NCBI GenBank assembly: GCA_033439295.1
Contig: JAVTLE010000013.1
Location: 2,480,001-2,544,000, forward strand
Direction: 5' to 3'
Length of the DNA: 64,000 nucleotides
Source of the DNA: Deuterostichococcus epilithicus
Lineage: Eukaryota > Chlorophyta > Trebouxiophyceae > Prasiolales > Stichococcaceae
The notes beneath the pieces are model-generated. The model did not search any database and had not been told where the DNA came from. It was given only the letters and a program-made list of their open reading frames with translations. A program made the position numbers and the translations under genes. Positions within the stretch are counted from its first letter, which is position 1. Every line of letters begins with the position of its first letter. Positions 23,703 through 43,000 of this stretch are shown here, in pieces.

Positions 23703-24408
23703 TCAGCGGACGAGGACCGTTACTCCAATGATCGCTGCGTAGGCCTCCAATTCACACCGAAGGCCCTCTAACACCGTAACATCCTGTGCTCAAGTCTCCC
23801 TAGGAAACATTCAGCTACTGTCGCCACGTCCGTGACGCCTGTGCCAGATGTGAACACGGATGGCCGTTGCTGCCTTGCAGCAGCAGGCTGCGCTGTGCAG
23901 GTTCAGCTGTTACGCCACGCGAGAATCAGAAGGCGAACCAGAACATTGAACGGAGCACCGGTAAGGCCAGCCCGATACAGCATCTGCTGCATCCTGAGAC
24001 CCATCACGGTCGCATGTGTACATGCAGGCCGATGCATGCCCCGCCGGTCCCTCCGGCCGAGAGACGGGCCCACAGGGCTCACAGCAAGCAGTCGTACAGC
24101 ATGTGCCGCGGGACCACGCCGACTGCGGGCTAGTCTTCCGCTCAGGGTGAACAATCTCGACCCAGGCTGTTCGGCGACGCAGCCGGCCCTTGCCTAGACC
24201 CGGCAGGCTCACAAGGTCCCTCCACGACACAAGATTTGCTGTCGGTCTGCCGGCCACGCGAGTGGCCCCAGCCACGAGCGTAAGTCAGACTTACCTGGAT
24301 CCAAGGGTCGGAAGAGTTGGTTTCAGAGGATATCGTCCTCAAACGGTGCTGCAAGGGCGCGAAGGCGCACGCGCGTGAATCCTCGCACGCCCTGCGATTG
24401 AGCTGCAC
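23703..24408 (-). CDS. small unknown protein, perhaps mitochondrial
   Basis: Exon 1 24408-24295 encodes MQLNRRACEDSRACAFAP and then LQHRLRTISSETNSSDPWIQ. It is Arg-rich, lacks early acidic runs apart from one ED, and ends with a motif (RTISSE) like a mitochondrial presequence cleavage region. Its donor is the consensus GTAAGT. Exon 2, 23994-23960, gives DAADAVSGWPYR in phase. A likely last exon 23783-23703 gives DVTVLEGLRCELEAYAAIIG and ends in TGA, but its phase does not match exon 2, so a short exon is missing or the join is wrong. No family recognised. The gene sits between the kinase start and a divergent plus-strand gene. Confidence 0.4.
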
Positions 24409-24822
24409 CTGCAGCCGCTGTCAAGCTGACCACTCACTGTCGTACGATGCTGTTGCACGTCAACGTCCAATCGCAACCCCGTAGCGGTGGGATTGCTTGC
24501 CAGAAATGTCAAGCTCGACTTTAGCTAATTCCGAGCCGGGACGGCCATGCATGAAACTGCAATGAGCTTCCGACAGTACAACGCTAATCACGGCTAACCG
24601 GAGTAGTGCGTTTTGGCATCGAGCAAGCAGCTGCCGTTTGCTGCACTTGGGGAAGACTTGGTGTGAAGCATGCGGCATTTGCGTAGCTTGTTTCGAAGCC
24701 GATGACGCGACGCACGTCTACGCACCACTGCTGGCCCAGCTGGTGACGGCTGCTGTCAATCCAAATTTTAAACCATGTCGACCGCCTGATGGCCGCGTCC
24801 TAGCGCCAGCGTGCAGTCTAGT
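24409..24822. other. divergent promoter region
   Basis: This is the space between the starts of the small minus-strand gene and the plus-strand membrane-protein gene. It is clearly more AT-rich than the flanks. No TATA-like box or coding exon is obvious to me. Confidence 0.4.
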
Positions 24823-26299
24823 ATGGCTCGGGCAACGCCGCTGCGTATCCTTGCCGCGCTGGTAGGAGCCGTCTTCTTGTGGCGCACGGGCTGGCTGCAG
24901 GCAGCGCTGCTGAGCCCGCTCACTGTGCTCACGGGCGCATGGAGCCTCCTGTTTGTCGCGCAGCCCGAGGATAGCGACAGCATCGCAGCAGCAATCTTCA
25001 ACGTCACGACCGACTACAAGAAGGTGCACGATGCTTCTGGTCACTGAGTCTGCGCCCGTGGCATGCATGCGCTCCGGCGCTGCATCTGCAATGTGAATGG
25101 GATCTCACCAGGCTTGAGGTACTGTATCCTCTTGGACGCGCTGACGACCCACCAAGGAAGTGTTCACTGCGTCGATGTCAGGGCAGCAGGAGCAAATCGT
25201 GCAGCGCAGGGCACCTGAGGAGAGGCGCCCACTGATGCTTAGGGGAGGCGTCAATCATGCACCAGGAGGATGAGCCCCCTGCCGTACGCTGATGCAGGTG
25301 GCGAAGCTGGTGGAGGACTTTATGCACAGCCCTGGCATCGATCCGGATCTGGAAATACACTTCCGCACCTTCCTGGCTCGCCAGCGCATCAGGTGCCTCT
25401 TTCCTGCTGTTGGACAGGCCGATTCGTGTGCATCTTGTCAGGCGACGCAGGTTCCAATTCTTGCGCGGCTCTGCGTCGATGCCACTCGAGCTGTGTGCGC
25501 TGCCATTCGCAGGAGCTTCCCAAAGCTGGAGACCACGCTTGACTGGCTGCTGCAGCTCTACTGGGTCTTCCTGCCGGCGCTGGTGCAGTCGCCATGCAGT
25601 GCTGTCGGCTCGTTATGCTCGCGTGCACGTCAGAGTGCAATGCCTTCAACAAATTTCTGCAGATGCAGGAAGGGGCCACCTTTAGCCACTGCTCCACCGC
25701 TCTCAGTTACCAGATGCTTCATCACTTGCAGGTCTTTTCCATGCTATGCAATGTCATGGCAAAGCGACAGCCGGCGGCCAGCGAGAGTGGGGACGACTCT
25801 CCCGGAAATTCGCCCACCTACCCCACCACCGCCCACAGCCCGAGCTTCAGGTAGCTTGCGTCGCCAATATGCGCTCATGCCCCATGCCGGCAGCATCGTG
25901 GACTGCTATTCTGGGCCGCCTCCGGCATGTGACAGTCGTGGAGATGCCTCAGCTGCCGGAGCCAACCTGTCGTGCAAAGCCGGGCTGTGGGCGGTGCCAG
26001 CGCTTGTGTTCGCTTCTGATGCTTCCAAGAACGCATGGCGCTGCAACCGAACATCAGGCTGGCGCCCCACGCGGATTTGCAGGCGCAGCTCGGGCGGCCA
26101 GCGCCTGGCGGTGGCTCGGCGGCCTTCAAGCGGCAGCCTGGGCGGGGGCTCGTTGTCGCGGCCCCCCAGCAGCAGCGGCCTCACGCGCGGTCCGTCTGGC
26201 ACTGACATCGTGCCGGTGCCGCTCGGCGGCGGCGGCGGCGGCAGCGGCAGCAGCGGCCCGATTGGTGGCGCAGCCTCCGGCGCCCGCAAGATGTTCTAG
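24823..26299 (+). CDS. small multi-pass membrane protein of unknown function
   Basis: Exons 24823-25023, 25298-25392, 25513-25582, 25732-25850, 26083-26299 join with matching phases to a protein of about 234 residues. The N-terminus (LRILAALVGAVFLW, then LQAALLSPLTVLTGAWSLLF) forms one or two membrane segments. A third forms across the junction of exons 3 and 4 (LYWVFLPALVFSMLCNV). The C-terminal third is a Ser/Gly/Pro-rich tail with a six-Gly run ending ASGARKMF. ATG at 24823 is the first in frame. I do not recognise the family; the last two exons are the least certain. Confidence 0.55.
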
Positions 26300-27269
26300 C
26301 GACCACTCACGATGGCACCGTGGTCGCTGTCTGCCGCTCAGCATGCAGGCCATGCAGGCCATTGCAGCACAGGCGCGGCAACATTGCTGCACAGGCTCTC
26401 AAATTGGTCCGGCCACGGCTACTGCAGACAATTTTGGGGAAGCCAGCAAGCAGGCCGCAGTGTCAGGTAACCGGGTAGCTCAAACGGCAGCGCATTCACG
26501 ACAGTCGCAGTTCGCGCGGCTTTTGTACTCGTAGGGATTGCTTTCGTGAGCAGTGCATGGTTTGAACAGATGGCAGGAATGCGCCATTGTATCTGAAGTA
26601 CAAAGCTTGCACACGATTCTGTGCAGCTGCGTAGAGGGGAGGTTCAGTCGCACAGTCCAGCCAGGGTTGGCTATAGAGCAAGACAAGACACTAGAACCAA
26701 TGCTGATGTGCATGAAACATTTGCGGCTGACAGGGAATAGGTGGCCAAGACGTTGCTGTCCTTCCACGGATGCCTCAGCGGTTCGTCTCAGTGTGCCTCA
26801 AATATTGCAGCAGCAGTACCATGCCAAAATGACAGAGGCGTACACATTGCACAACCAGATTTCACGCTGCTCACAAGGTTTCAAGGGAGCAACACAGTTC
26901 TGATGCACAGAGAAAGTCATATGGTGCAACAGGTCACAATTCACCTTTGCAACAGCCTCTCGGACCTCAACAAAACCATGCAGTGTCCCAACGCCCCGAG
27001 CAGGATACAGGTTTTGGTTGGATTATGCCGCAGCCATCATGGGAATCGCAGCATCCGAGTGCCCTCCCATACGTCTGCTTGTTTGCTCTTGTTTCACGAC
27101 GTGAACTGCTCCCACCGCGCGGTTGCACAGCGATCGAGCGTCACGTTCGCGTCTCCGGTCGTAGGCTGCTGACACGGCTGCTGTCATCTGCATGACTGTC
27201 TGGGTGTCCGCCGCGCCCGGCCTCACGGGACGCTTTCCCTCCATTCTCTCTCCGCGCCCGGGGCGCGAC
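26300..27269. other. convergent intergenic stretch
   Basis: It lies between two genes that face each other. It is AT-rich relative to its neighbours, with no open frame showing conserved motifs. A tRNA-like A-box word near 26475 was examined and not accepted. Confidence 0.5.
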
Positions 27270-30200
27270 TCACATGATGGCGCAGCGGGAGGCGGGCTGC
27301 GCGTGGCTGTCCTTGGCTGTCTTGGACCGCACCTCGGGGTCGGCGCGCGACAGCGCCCGCAGCAGCGCCAGCGCCGCCTCCGAGTTGTCGGCGCCGCTCG
27401 CGTCCGCTTCCGGCTCCTCCCCCTCCTCCAGGTCCGGCACATCGTCCTGCAGCAGGCAGCAGCTTGACGTGTTGACGCGGGGTTCAGTACAGGCAGAGTG
27501 GCCGAAAGATTTGTTCATGTCGGGCACTGCGGTTGTGTCTGGCTCCTCCCCTCCTCCCGGTACATCGTCCTGCACAGAAGTATTGTTATTGTTTTCTGAT
27601 GTTTCCCTCAATATGAGCGAGAGCAGCAGGCACCGGTGCAAGGCAGGTGCATTGGTACCTTGTGGCAGCCGAGATAGCAGGGGAGAGATGCACCCCGGGG
27701 TTCATAGGTTATTCTTTGATGGTTGGCGGTCATCGATCTTCCACAGCCCCGGCAGCCGCGGCACGTCCGGCCCCCGTGATCGAGAGGCTGGGGCCGACAC
27801 AGGCTCTCCTCGCTGCAGTGCGCTGGGTGCAGGGGGTCCTAAACATCGAAAGTCCTGAACATCGAAGGGTCGTCCGGAGCCGCACCTTGGAGCGCAGGAT
27901 GATGTCCGTGAGCGGCTGCACCAGGTCAACGCCCTCTGCACCAAGCGCGTCCGCCTCTGGCCGCAGCAACTTTTGGTTACTTTTAACCAAGCCCCACAGC
28001 GCCGCCACCGCCACGTCCGCCGTCTGGGCATCACCTGGCACCGAAACAAGCAGTGGGCTTCACATGTTGGGGCACTCCCGTCGGCCATCGCATGTCCGTT
28101 TCAGTGGCCGGCGTACCCAGGGTCCGCCTGCTGTCTCTGCCGCCTGCTTTGATGAGCACGTGACGGGCGGCACATGCCATCAGCAGCAGCCGGCGCATCG
28201 AGCAGGCGTTCACTGTCTTGCAGCGGGCAGGCAGGCACAAAAATAAAAAAATCGCAAGATAAATTTCAGTCACCCTTGAGCAGAAGCTGCACGGTGGTTT
28301 TGAGGGCGCCGTTGCCGACCAGGAAGCCCGAGATGCTGGGCCGCTTCGCCAGGATGACGCCCAGGAGGCTCGCGGCCTCCCGCTGCTCCTGCATCAGATG
28401 GACACGAAGGGATGATCAGGCTTCGTCTGTTTGTACCTTCGTGGAGTGACGTGTCATTCGAGCGCATCTTGCAGCGCCAGGCGCCCTCGCCTCGCGCTGC
28501 AAGCTGCGCAGCAAAGTCACCCAACGCGATGCCGCTGCCTACCGCAGCAAGCAACGGCGCAACCGCTCTTAAAAGGAAACGCCTTTAGAAGCTTTTAGGT
28601 CGCAACACTGAGACACTGCCAGCGAGGCAAGTCTGTGCAAGGACATCTCAGCCACACCCCGGCCATCCCTGACTTCGCCCCCCGTCCCACAGCCGCCATC
28701 ACCAACCTCACGCCTCGGCCCCCCGCCTCCTCACAAGCTGTGTCCTTTCGATGTTCAGGTGGCCCGCCCAAACCCTAAAACCCCACCTCAGGGGCGCCGG
28801 AGCCGAGGGTGGACAGCAGCGGCGCGAGGGCCTGGTCCAGCACCACCGCCACATCGTCCTGAAAGTCCATGCCGTCTAACAGCGTCTCCACTGCCGGCAC
28901 CGCCTGCGGCATATAACGACACTTAGAAAACCATACTCCTTGGCTGCAGGTTATGAGCCCGTGCCCCAGCGCCTCCACCGCCGGCACTGCCTGCGGCGCC
29001 CAGGGCCGTCGCGACACTCGGTCGGTCGGACTATGCAAATTCCATGCTGACAGACGTTCCGACCGACCAAGTGCGACGCCACTGCCGGGAGCCCTGTGCT
29101 GAGCCGCCGAGGTGCGCCGACGGCGCGGCAGCGTCCGTCACGGTGTGAGGGGGATGGAGGAAGGTCGGCGAGAACTACAGCAGAGGTAGGGGCGGGACGA
29201 AGGTTGGCCGCTTGTGGGCGTTGCGAAGCCCGCACGTGCATCAGCGCACCTTGGCGCTGCCGTCAATGAGGCGGCGGACGAGCTCCTGCAGCGCAGCCAG
29301 CTTGTTGGGCCGATTGAACGTGCCCAGCGCCGCCAGCGCCCCAAAGGCCGCATCCGACTGCTCCTTGCCGCCCTCAAACTGCAGCTTCACCAGCGTGCTG
29401 CGGCGGCAGACGGCTCATCATCGTGACGGCTCACTCACACTGGGCTGCACGGCATGCGGCGCGCGCAGGCCGCGGCGGTGCCTGCGCTGCAATGTCTCTC
29501 CACACAGCTGATGTGTCGTGAGCAGTGAGCATTGCTTCGCCGGACAATGTCAACTTGCGCCTCTCCGGCGCCCTCAAAAGCAGCAGCAAGTGCCGCTGGC
29601 GGCTGCACCACATCGTTGACATGAGATCAGGGTTCTCCTGACGTCATGCTGGAACTGCGAAATCAGCATTGAGAGGTCCGAAAACATGCCCACCTAATGA
29701 TGCCCAGGTCCACAACCTCGGACTGCACCGGGTTCAGGCTCACAGAGTCCGGGTTGCCCATTGAAAAGTTGTCACCCAGGTACAACCTGCGGAGCAGGAC
29801 TCAGAAGAATGCAAGTTGGACCACAGGAAAGGTTCAATGGGCGAGCAGCCTGTAGATGCTCCGTTAGACACGGTGCTGGAAAGCTGGGGGTGCTCAGGCG
29901 TCACCTGTTCAGCACCGCAGGGCTGTGCTGCGTGAGCTTGCACACCGCATCCGCGGCGGCGGCCGATACCGCAGCAGATTCGTCCTGGAGCAGCGCCGCC
30001 AGCGCTGACAGCGCGCCACACTCCGCCAGCTCCTTCTGCGCCTCATACTGCTCGTCCGCAGGGTCTATGGCAGCCACCGCCGCCGCCAGCGCCTGCATCG
30101 CAGCGTTTGCGATCAGCGTCGATGCAGCAACTTAGAGTTCCGAGAGTCAGCCGCATGGCCTTGCGTCGTCTGCTGATGGCAATGCTGCCAGTCATGGTTG

Positions 30201-30358
30201 CACAGGAGGAATCGTCTGCAGCGAACCACATGCCTCATGAAAGCCTGCAGCTACACCTTTGTTTTGCGACTGGTGTCGCCATCGCCCTCCGCAGCGGCCT
30301 CCAGCTGTTGCGCCGCCAACACGGCGTTGGACTCCTCGTCGCGATCGCGCTTGCCCAT
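27270..30358 (-). CDS. armadillo-like repeat protein with C-terminal CaaX box
   Basis: Exons 30358-30257, 30092-29905, 29786-29694, 29397-29250, 28903-28787, 28388-28274, 28034-27886, 27446-27270; all phases match, giving about 360 residues. The start is MGKRDRDEESNAVLAAQQLE. The body consists of helical repeats of armadillo/HEAT type (ECGALSALAALLQDESAAVS, DAAFGALAALGTF, AVPAVETLLDGMDF, TADVAVAALWGLVKSNQKLL). The protein ends SRCAIM-stop. C-A-I-M fits the prenylation box, and a final Met usually directs farnesylation, so membrane anchoring is likely. The specific role is unknown; a scaffold or GTPase-related role would be guesswork. Ghost copies lie beside exons 5, 8 and perhaps 6. Confidence 0.75.
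27525..27569 (-). repeat. ghost copy of the last exon of the armadillo-like gene
   Basis: On the minus strand TGTGCAG is followed by DDVPGGGEEPDTTAVPD, resembling the real exon start at 27446 (DDVPDLEEGEEPEADASGAD). The offset is 123 bp. The first 12 bases differ at one position (GACGATGTACCG against GACGATGTGCCG), then small indels follow. Confidence 0.65.
28455..28500 (-). repeat. possible ghost of armadillo exon 6
   Basis: On the minus strand gcagcgcgaggcgagggcgc, then ctggcg, resembles the head of the exon starting 28388 (gcagcgggaggccgcgagcc, then tcctgggcg), about 110 bp upstream. Similarity is moderate and needs an alignment. Confidence 0.35.
28945..28990 (-). repeat. ghost copy of armadillo exon 5
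   Basis: The minus strand reads an acceptor and AVPAVEALGHG 87 bp upstream of the real AVPAVETLLDG exon (starts 28903). The first 18 nt of exon are nearly identical (GC(A/G)GTGCCGGC(A/G)GTGGAG). Confidence 0.7.
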
Positions 30359-31109
30359 GGCTGCCACCGACCCGCTGTGCTGTGCTGTCCCCTGCGCGAT
30401 CTGTCTGCAACACCTCTGATGCGTCGCCCGATGCGGTTCGTGCACCTGCACAGCCAGACGGCCAGGATGAGGAGCACGTCGGGCCCGAACACTCAACGAG
30501 TGGGTTGGGGCAAAATTATCAAGTGTGTACGCCTCTTTGCTTGGCCAGGCATGAGATTATGGCTGTATGGGCAAATCGGATTGCAACAATCCCAAAGAAC
30601 GGGTGTCCGACGAAGAAGTGTCACACGCCCAACGCAGCTACTTGCATGTATCAGTCACGTAAGGAAATGCATACGTGCAAGCAGGGGCCCGATGCTTGCA
30701 AGGTGCACACAGCATCTTTGCCCCCGGCAATGTGATCAAGACAGCCGACTTTGGAGGTCGTGCGCTGTCGTAACGCGCTCGGATGCGCTCGTGTCAAATG
30801 TTCACACAGCAGCATTAGAATACTCTTTTTTGCCAGCTGAGGCCGATGCACCCGGTTGCTTATCTTTGATCACAAACTTGCCCCTCACCTTTCGTGCGCA
30901 CTCTCTTACGCGGCCGTGCGGAATTCACACGCGCAAAGTAAGGTTCTTTAGCCAGGTCGCAGGACACGCGAGGCCGACTGCAGATGTGCGGGCACGCGGA
31001 CCAGCAAGGTACTTCTGCGTGCATGCTTACGTGTCAAACCCTCAATCATGGTCGCTAACCTAATTTGACCCCATCTGCATGGTTTTTGCAGGTTTTGGTG
31101 CTCCAGGTT
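30359..31109. other. intergenic: promoter of armadillo-like gene and 3' flank of BEACH gene
   Basis: Both neighbours are on the minus strand. The sequence is AT-richer than coding DNA. A 318-codon plus-strand open frame crosses it and runs antisense through armadillo exon 1; I see no domain, splice logic or codon preference supporting it. Confidence 0.5.
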
Positions 31110-38976
<7,867 letters not shown>

Positions 38977-39154
38977 TGCACCCTGTCGGCAGATTCTTCA
39001 CCTCAGTGGAGTTTCTCGTCAGACCTTTCTCCTCACTTGTATTTCTTCCGTCTTGATACCTTGCAGGAAGCAGAACAGCGGTACAGGCTGCTGAGATAAG
39101 TCGGTCAGCAGCTCACCTGCAGCAGCTGCCTGATCGCGCTTCAGAAAGCGGCCC

Positions 39155-39583
39155 TCAGTGCCGTGCGCCGGGGTTTAGCGGCGGAATGTCTGCCTGGAAG
39201 TCCGGCCCAATGCGCGGCTTGTGCGGCCGCGCAACGTTGCGGATCAGCGAGTCCACCTGCCGCGGCTGCTTGGCCGCCGACCGCCGCTCGGCGTCCACGC
39301 CGTCACCCAATTGCCGCTTGGCCCCGGCGTCGCCGCCAGAGGGGCTGCCGGACGAGTCGCTAGCCCCTGCAGCAGCCTCCGCAATCTCTTGCTCCGCCAC
39401 GTCGAGGATGTTCGACAGCGTTCGCTTCTCGAGCCGCGGCTGCGGCTGCGGCGGCGCCGCTCCGCCTTGCGCGGTTTCCTTGAACCGCTGCTTGGGGGGT
39501 CGCGGGTCGCTGGCCGGCGCGTCCGCGGACTGGGCAGCCGCTGCAGAATCGCGCTCGGGGCTGTGACGCTCCAGATCGCTCAT
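39155..39583 (-). CDS. small basic protein with ELM2-like C-terminal motif
   Basis: A single open frame of 142 codons starts MSDLERHSPERDSAAAAQSA and ends RIGPDFQADIPPLNPGARH before TGA. The motif GPDFQADIPPL resembles the start of ELM2 domains (VGPxYQAxIP), found in chromatin proteins, but the domain would be cut short. Otherwise it is Ala/Ser/Arg/Lys-rich and likely disordered, with one helix (TLSNILDVAEQEIAEAAAG). It could be a complete small gene or a first exon of something longer. It is divergent from ARP4 and shares a 470-bp promoter interval with it. Confidence 0.5.
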   Translation of the reverse strand: MSDLERHSPERDSAAAAQSADAPASDPRPPKQRFKETAQGGAAPPQPQPRLEKRTLSNILDVAEQEIAEAAAGASDSSGSPSGGDAGAKRQLGDGVDAERRSAAKQPRQVDSLIRNVARPHKPRIGPDFQADIPPLNPGARH

Positions 39584-40054
39584 CGGCTGGCGTCACGCAA
39601 CCGATGTTGCGCGCGGAAGTGTCGAAGTTTGGGTGTGAAATCCACGAGCATCAACAGCGCTTGGCAGCGACGGTGATGAAGCCTGTTGTCAGAGGATTTC
39701 GGAGTCTACAATGTAAACGGAAAGTAACGCCACCGAAGTCCGGCAGACGTGCTGAACTGCTGGCCCTCGCAGGGCCCCCTGTAGCACTCTGGCCAAAGTT
39801 GCTCGAAGTTCGAAGCAGGGCATCACGATTCCACTTTATAGGCATTTCTATCTCAAATCACTGATCTCCTGACAATCCTTCGTTGCTGCAAACCCTTTAG
39901 TCGAGCCTCGGTGTTTTGACTCGTCTTGCCTTCAGGATCTCCAACTGCGACCATGCAGCGCTGAAAATAAGCTTCGAGCGTATACCGACATGCGTCCAGC
40001 TGTAGACAGGTGCCACTGATACATCAGCGAGTACACTAAACTGCAGCCGACGGC
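39584..40054. promoter_or_regulatory. bidirectional promoter interval between ELM2-like gene and ARP4
   Basis: About 470 bp separate two divergent start codons. The DNA is visibly AT-richer than either gene. No defined element was recognised. Confidence 0.4.
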
Positions 40055-43000
40055 ATGTACGGAGGAGGTGAGCATTGCTGCACCTGCATAGCGGTGGCGG
40101 CCTTGCTCAGGAAGCAACACCTGCGTGGCCTTTGCGAAGAGTCAATCGCACTCAAGAGCATCCAATCAATGCTGGTCATGATGACGTCAGCTCGATGTGC
40201 ACTCCATCTTCACACACCTACTACTGATGCATTCGAGCGCTCAGTCCTGCCCGCCTGAAGCGCCCGCCACCATGGCTTAATTTCGCCGCCTGCGACCACA
40301 GATGAGGTCAATGCGCTCGTGCTGGATGTCGGATCGCTCTATGTGAAGGGTGGCTACGCCGGCGAAGACACTCCGAAGGCCATTTTCCCCTCGGTGCGGC
40401 AAAGTGGCAGCCAGTGCCTGTGGGTTTGCGCAATTTGCTTGTTGCGGGCTGCCACTGCTCCTGCAGCATCCCGTTGTGTGTTCAACCTTTGGAGCCAACC
40501 AGGCAGCCAGAGGCAAGGCTGCTGTCTTCCTGAAGGAAGGCAGAGTTGTCGTTTGTGCATGGTGTCTCCTCACGGCGTCGCTGCCACTGCAGGTCGTGGG
40601 AGTAAGCCACAGCAGCGAAGCGGACGGCAAGGACGCCGCAGGCGGCGATGGAAAGGCGGCAGTTGGCGGGGCGGAGGCTATGGATGTGGATGGGCAGCCG
40701 GCATCGGGGCGGCGGTTGCATGTCGGCCACTCTGCGTTGGGCTTCCGGCGAGCAGGCATGGAGGTGTGGTCTGACACAGCTGAACAGCAACACCGTGAGC
40801 CAGCATGATCTGCAAGCACGTGTCTCAAGATAACCTCAGTGCGAGTGCACGGTCTGACACTCGAGCGGCACAGGCTCCTGTGCGCTTTGGCATCTTCGTG
40901 CATGTGGGCACAGCAGTCCGGGCTAGCGAGCGCCGAATGGGCCCTTGCTGCAGGTCGTGCCAGCGCTCAGGCAGGGGCTCTACGACGATGTGGACATTCT
41001 CGAGGCCCTCTGGGACCATGCCATCAGGTGAGTCCCCAGAGCGATCCACAATGGTTCTGGCACAGGCACCCAAAGCGATGCACAACGATGCCGGCACAGG
41101 CACTGTTGCATCCTCAAACCCATCCACCCTGTTGCACACTCATCACGTGTTGTGTCAAAACATATGGCTCAGAAGCAGCGCTGCTGAACCACAAGTCGGA
41201 GGCAGGAGCTCGACGACTGACCCCATGCCTGCAGCGACCGGCTGCGAGCCAAAGCCTCGGACCATGCGATCCTGCTGGCGGAGCCGACGTTCCAGACGCG
41301 GGAGGGGCGCGAGGCGGTGGTGTCCGCCATGTTCGAGAGGCAGGCGCCGCCGGCGGTGTTCATCGCGAAGAACGCGGTGCTGGCGTCCTTTGCCACCGGG
41401 CGGCAGACGTCGCTGGTGGTGGACGCGGGGCACGAGGGCACCACAGGTGCAGCCGGGATGCAAAGCCTCTTCGCTGTGGGGCTGTCCGTGTCAGATGGAG
41501 GCGGTGTAGGACAATTTGCAGCAGCCGCGAAGGCAACCGGGGCCGTCTGCCCTTTTGTTGCGGATGTTGATCGATTTGGAGTATGTCCCAGGCAGCTTTC
41601 CGAACCAGAGCAATGTCACGCAATGCAGTGACGGCGGTGCACGACGGCTTTGCGCTGGAGAAGAGCACGGTGCGGGCGCCGCTGGGGGGCGCGCTGCTGA
41701 CGCGCGCCATGGCGGCGTCGGTGGCGCGCAAGGGCACCGTCATCCGCCCGCGGCTGTCCTTCCGCCGCATGGAAGTCGCGCCTGGCGTGTGGGAGGTAGG
41801 CCGCTCCCGCCTGTAAAATTTTATCCGATGCACATGCAGCAGTGTCAAAAGCGGATTTGATGATTCTGCAAAACCTCTGCACCTGGGCACGAGCGCCAGT
41901 TAGTTTAGGCCTCAGGCGCTGGTCATACCCCATCCAATAAAAGACAAGCCGCTGCTGCGGTCGACAAATACCCTGTCACCTCCGCCAGGTCGCAGAGCTG
42001 GAGCTGAGGATGACGGGCGGCTACACGCTTAGACGGGGGCCCTGTAATCAGCGGCTGTCTGCCATACTCCATTCAAGGGTGGCGAGCCATTGCTACCATC
42101 AATCACTTCTGATTATCGTTAACGTCTGTGCAGGTGGAGGAGCGCAGTCCGAGGATGAGCTGCGGCCACGACGCCTGAGCGGCGGACCAACAACATTGCA
42201 ATGCATAGAAGTGCGAACCCTTAGGTGCAGGTTGAGGAGCGGGGAGCCGGAGGTGATGGGCAGCCACATCAGCTAGGCGATCGACCAAAATACCTGCCGT
42301 AAGCAGTCGGAGAGGCGATCACACACCCTTGTCACACCTGCGCAGGTGGACGAGCGGAATCCTTGAATGGCGGGCAGCTACGACAGCTAGGCGGTGTATC
42401 AGGTGGCGGGCGGCAAGCAGGCAGCTAATTTGTCATACAGGACCGGCAAGAGCACTGCTGCCGCTGACATCTTGATCCACATTTCCGCAGGTGGAGGAGC
42501 GCGAGCCGGCCATGAGCGGCAGCTACAACGCCTGGGCGGTGGGCCAGGTGGCTGGCGACATCAAGGAGGCCATCTGCCGCGTGTCTGACTCCGCGTTCGA
42601 CCCGTTGGAGAACGCCAACATCCCCACCGTCACCTACGAGGTGCACGCCGCCGCTGAAAGGGCGTGTAGGGCAGGTGCTGCTTGGCGCAGCGACTGGTGA
42701 AGTCTGGCAGCATCATGCTAGGACATGCGTGAGCAACATGCCACCCCTCTCTCAGCACACCACCACAACAACAAGCCTTGGGTTTTGATGTGATTGTGCC
42801 ATATCTGCAGCTGCCGGACGGCACGGAGATCCAGGTCGGGCCAGACCGCTTTGCGGTGCCGGAGGTCCTTTTCAACCCGGTGCGTCTCTTGCAACGCTCA
42901 TCTTCAGTCCACGAGTCCACTCCACGAGTCGGAAACCGGAAGGGCAGTGATGTGACCTGCTGTCGTTGCTGCCGCATGGCACTCATGCCAGCGGTGCCTG

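Noticed and set aside
23187-23771. 194-codon plus-strand open frame at the kinase start
   Set aside because: Antisense to the signal-peptide exon and the last exon of the small minus-strand gene; no supporting feature.
26470-26580. tRNA-like A-box (TAGCTCAAACGG) and distant GGTTTGAA word
   Set aside because: No acceptor-stem pairing, poor B-box and excessive spacing; I cannot fold a cloverleaf.
30107-31063. 318-codon plus-strand open frame over the armadillo promoter
   Set aside because: It runs antisense through a coding exon, has no recognisable motif or membrane/signal pattern, and ends in AT-rich intergenic DNA; likely chance.
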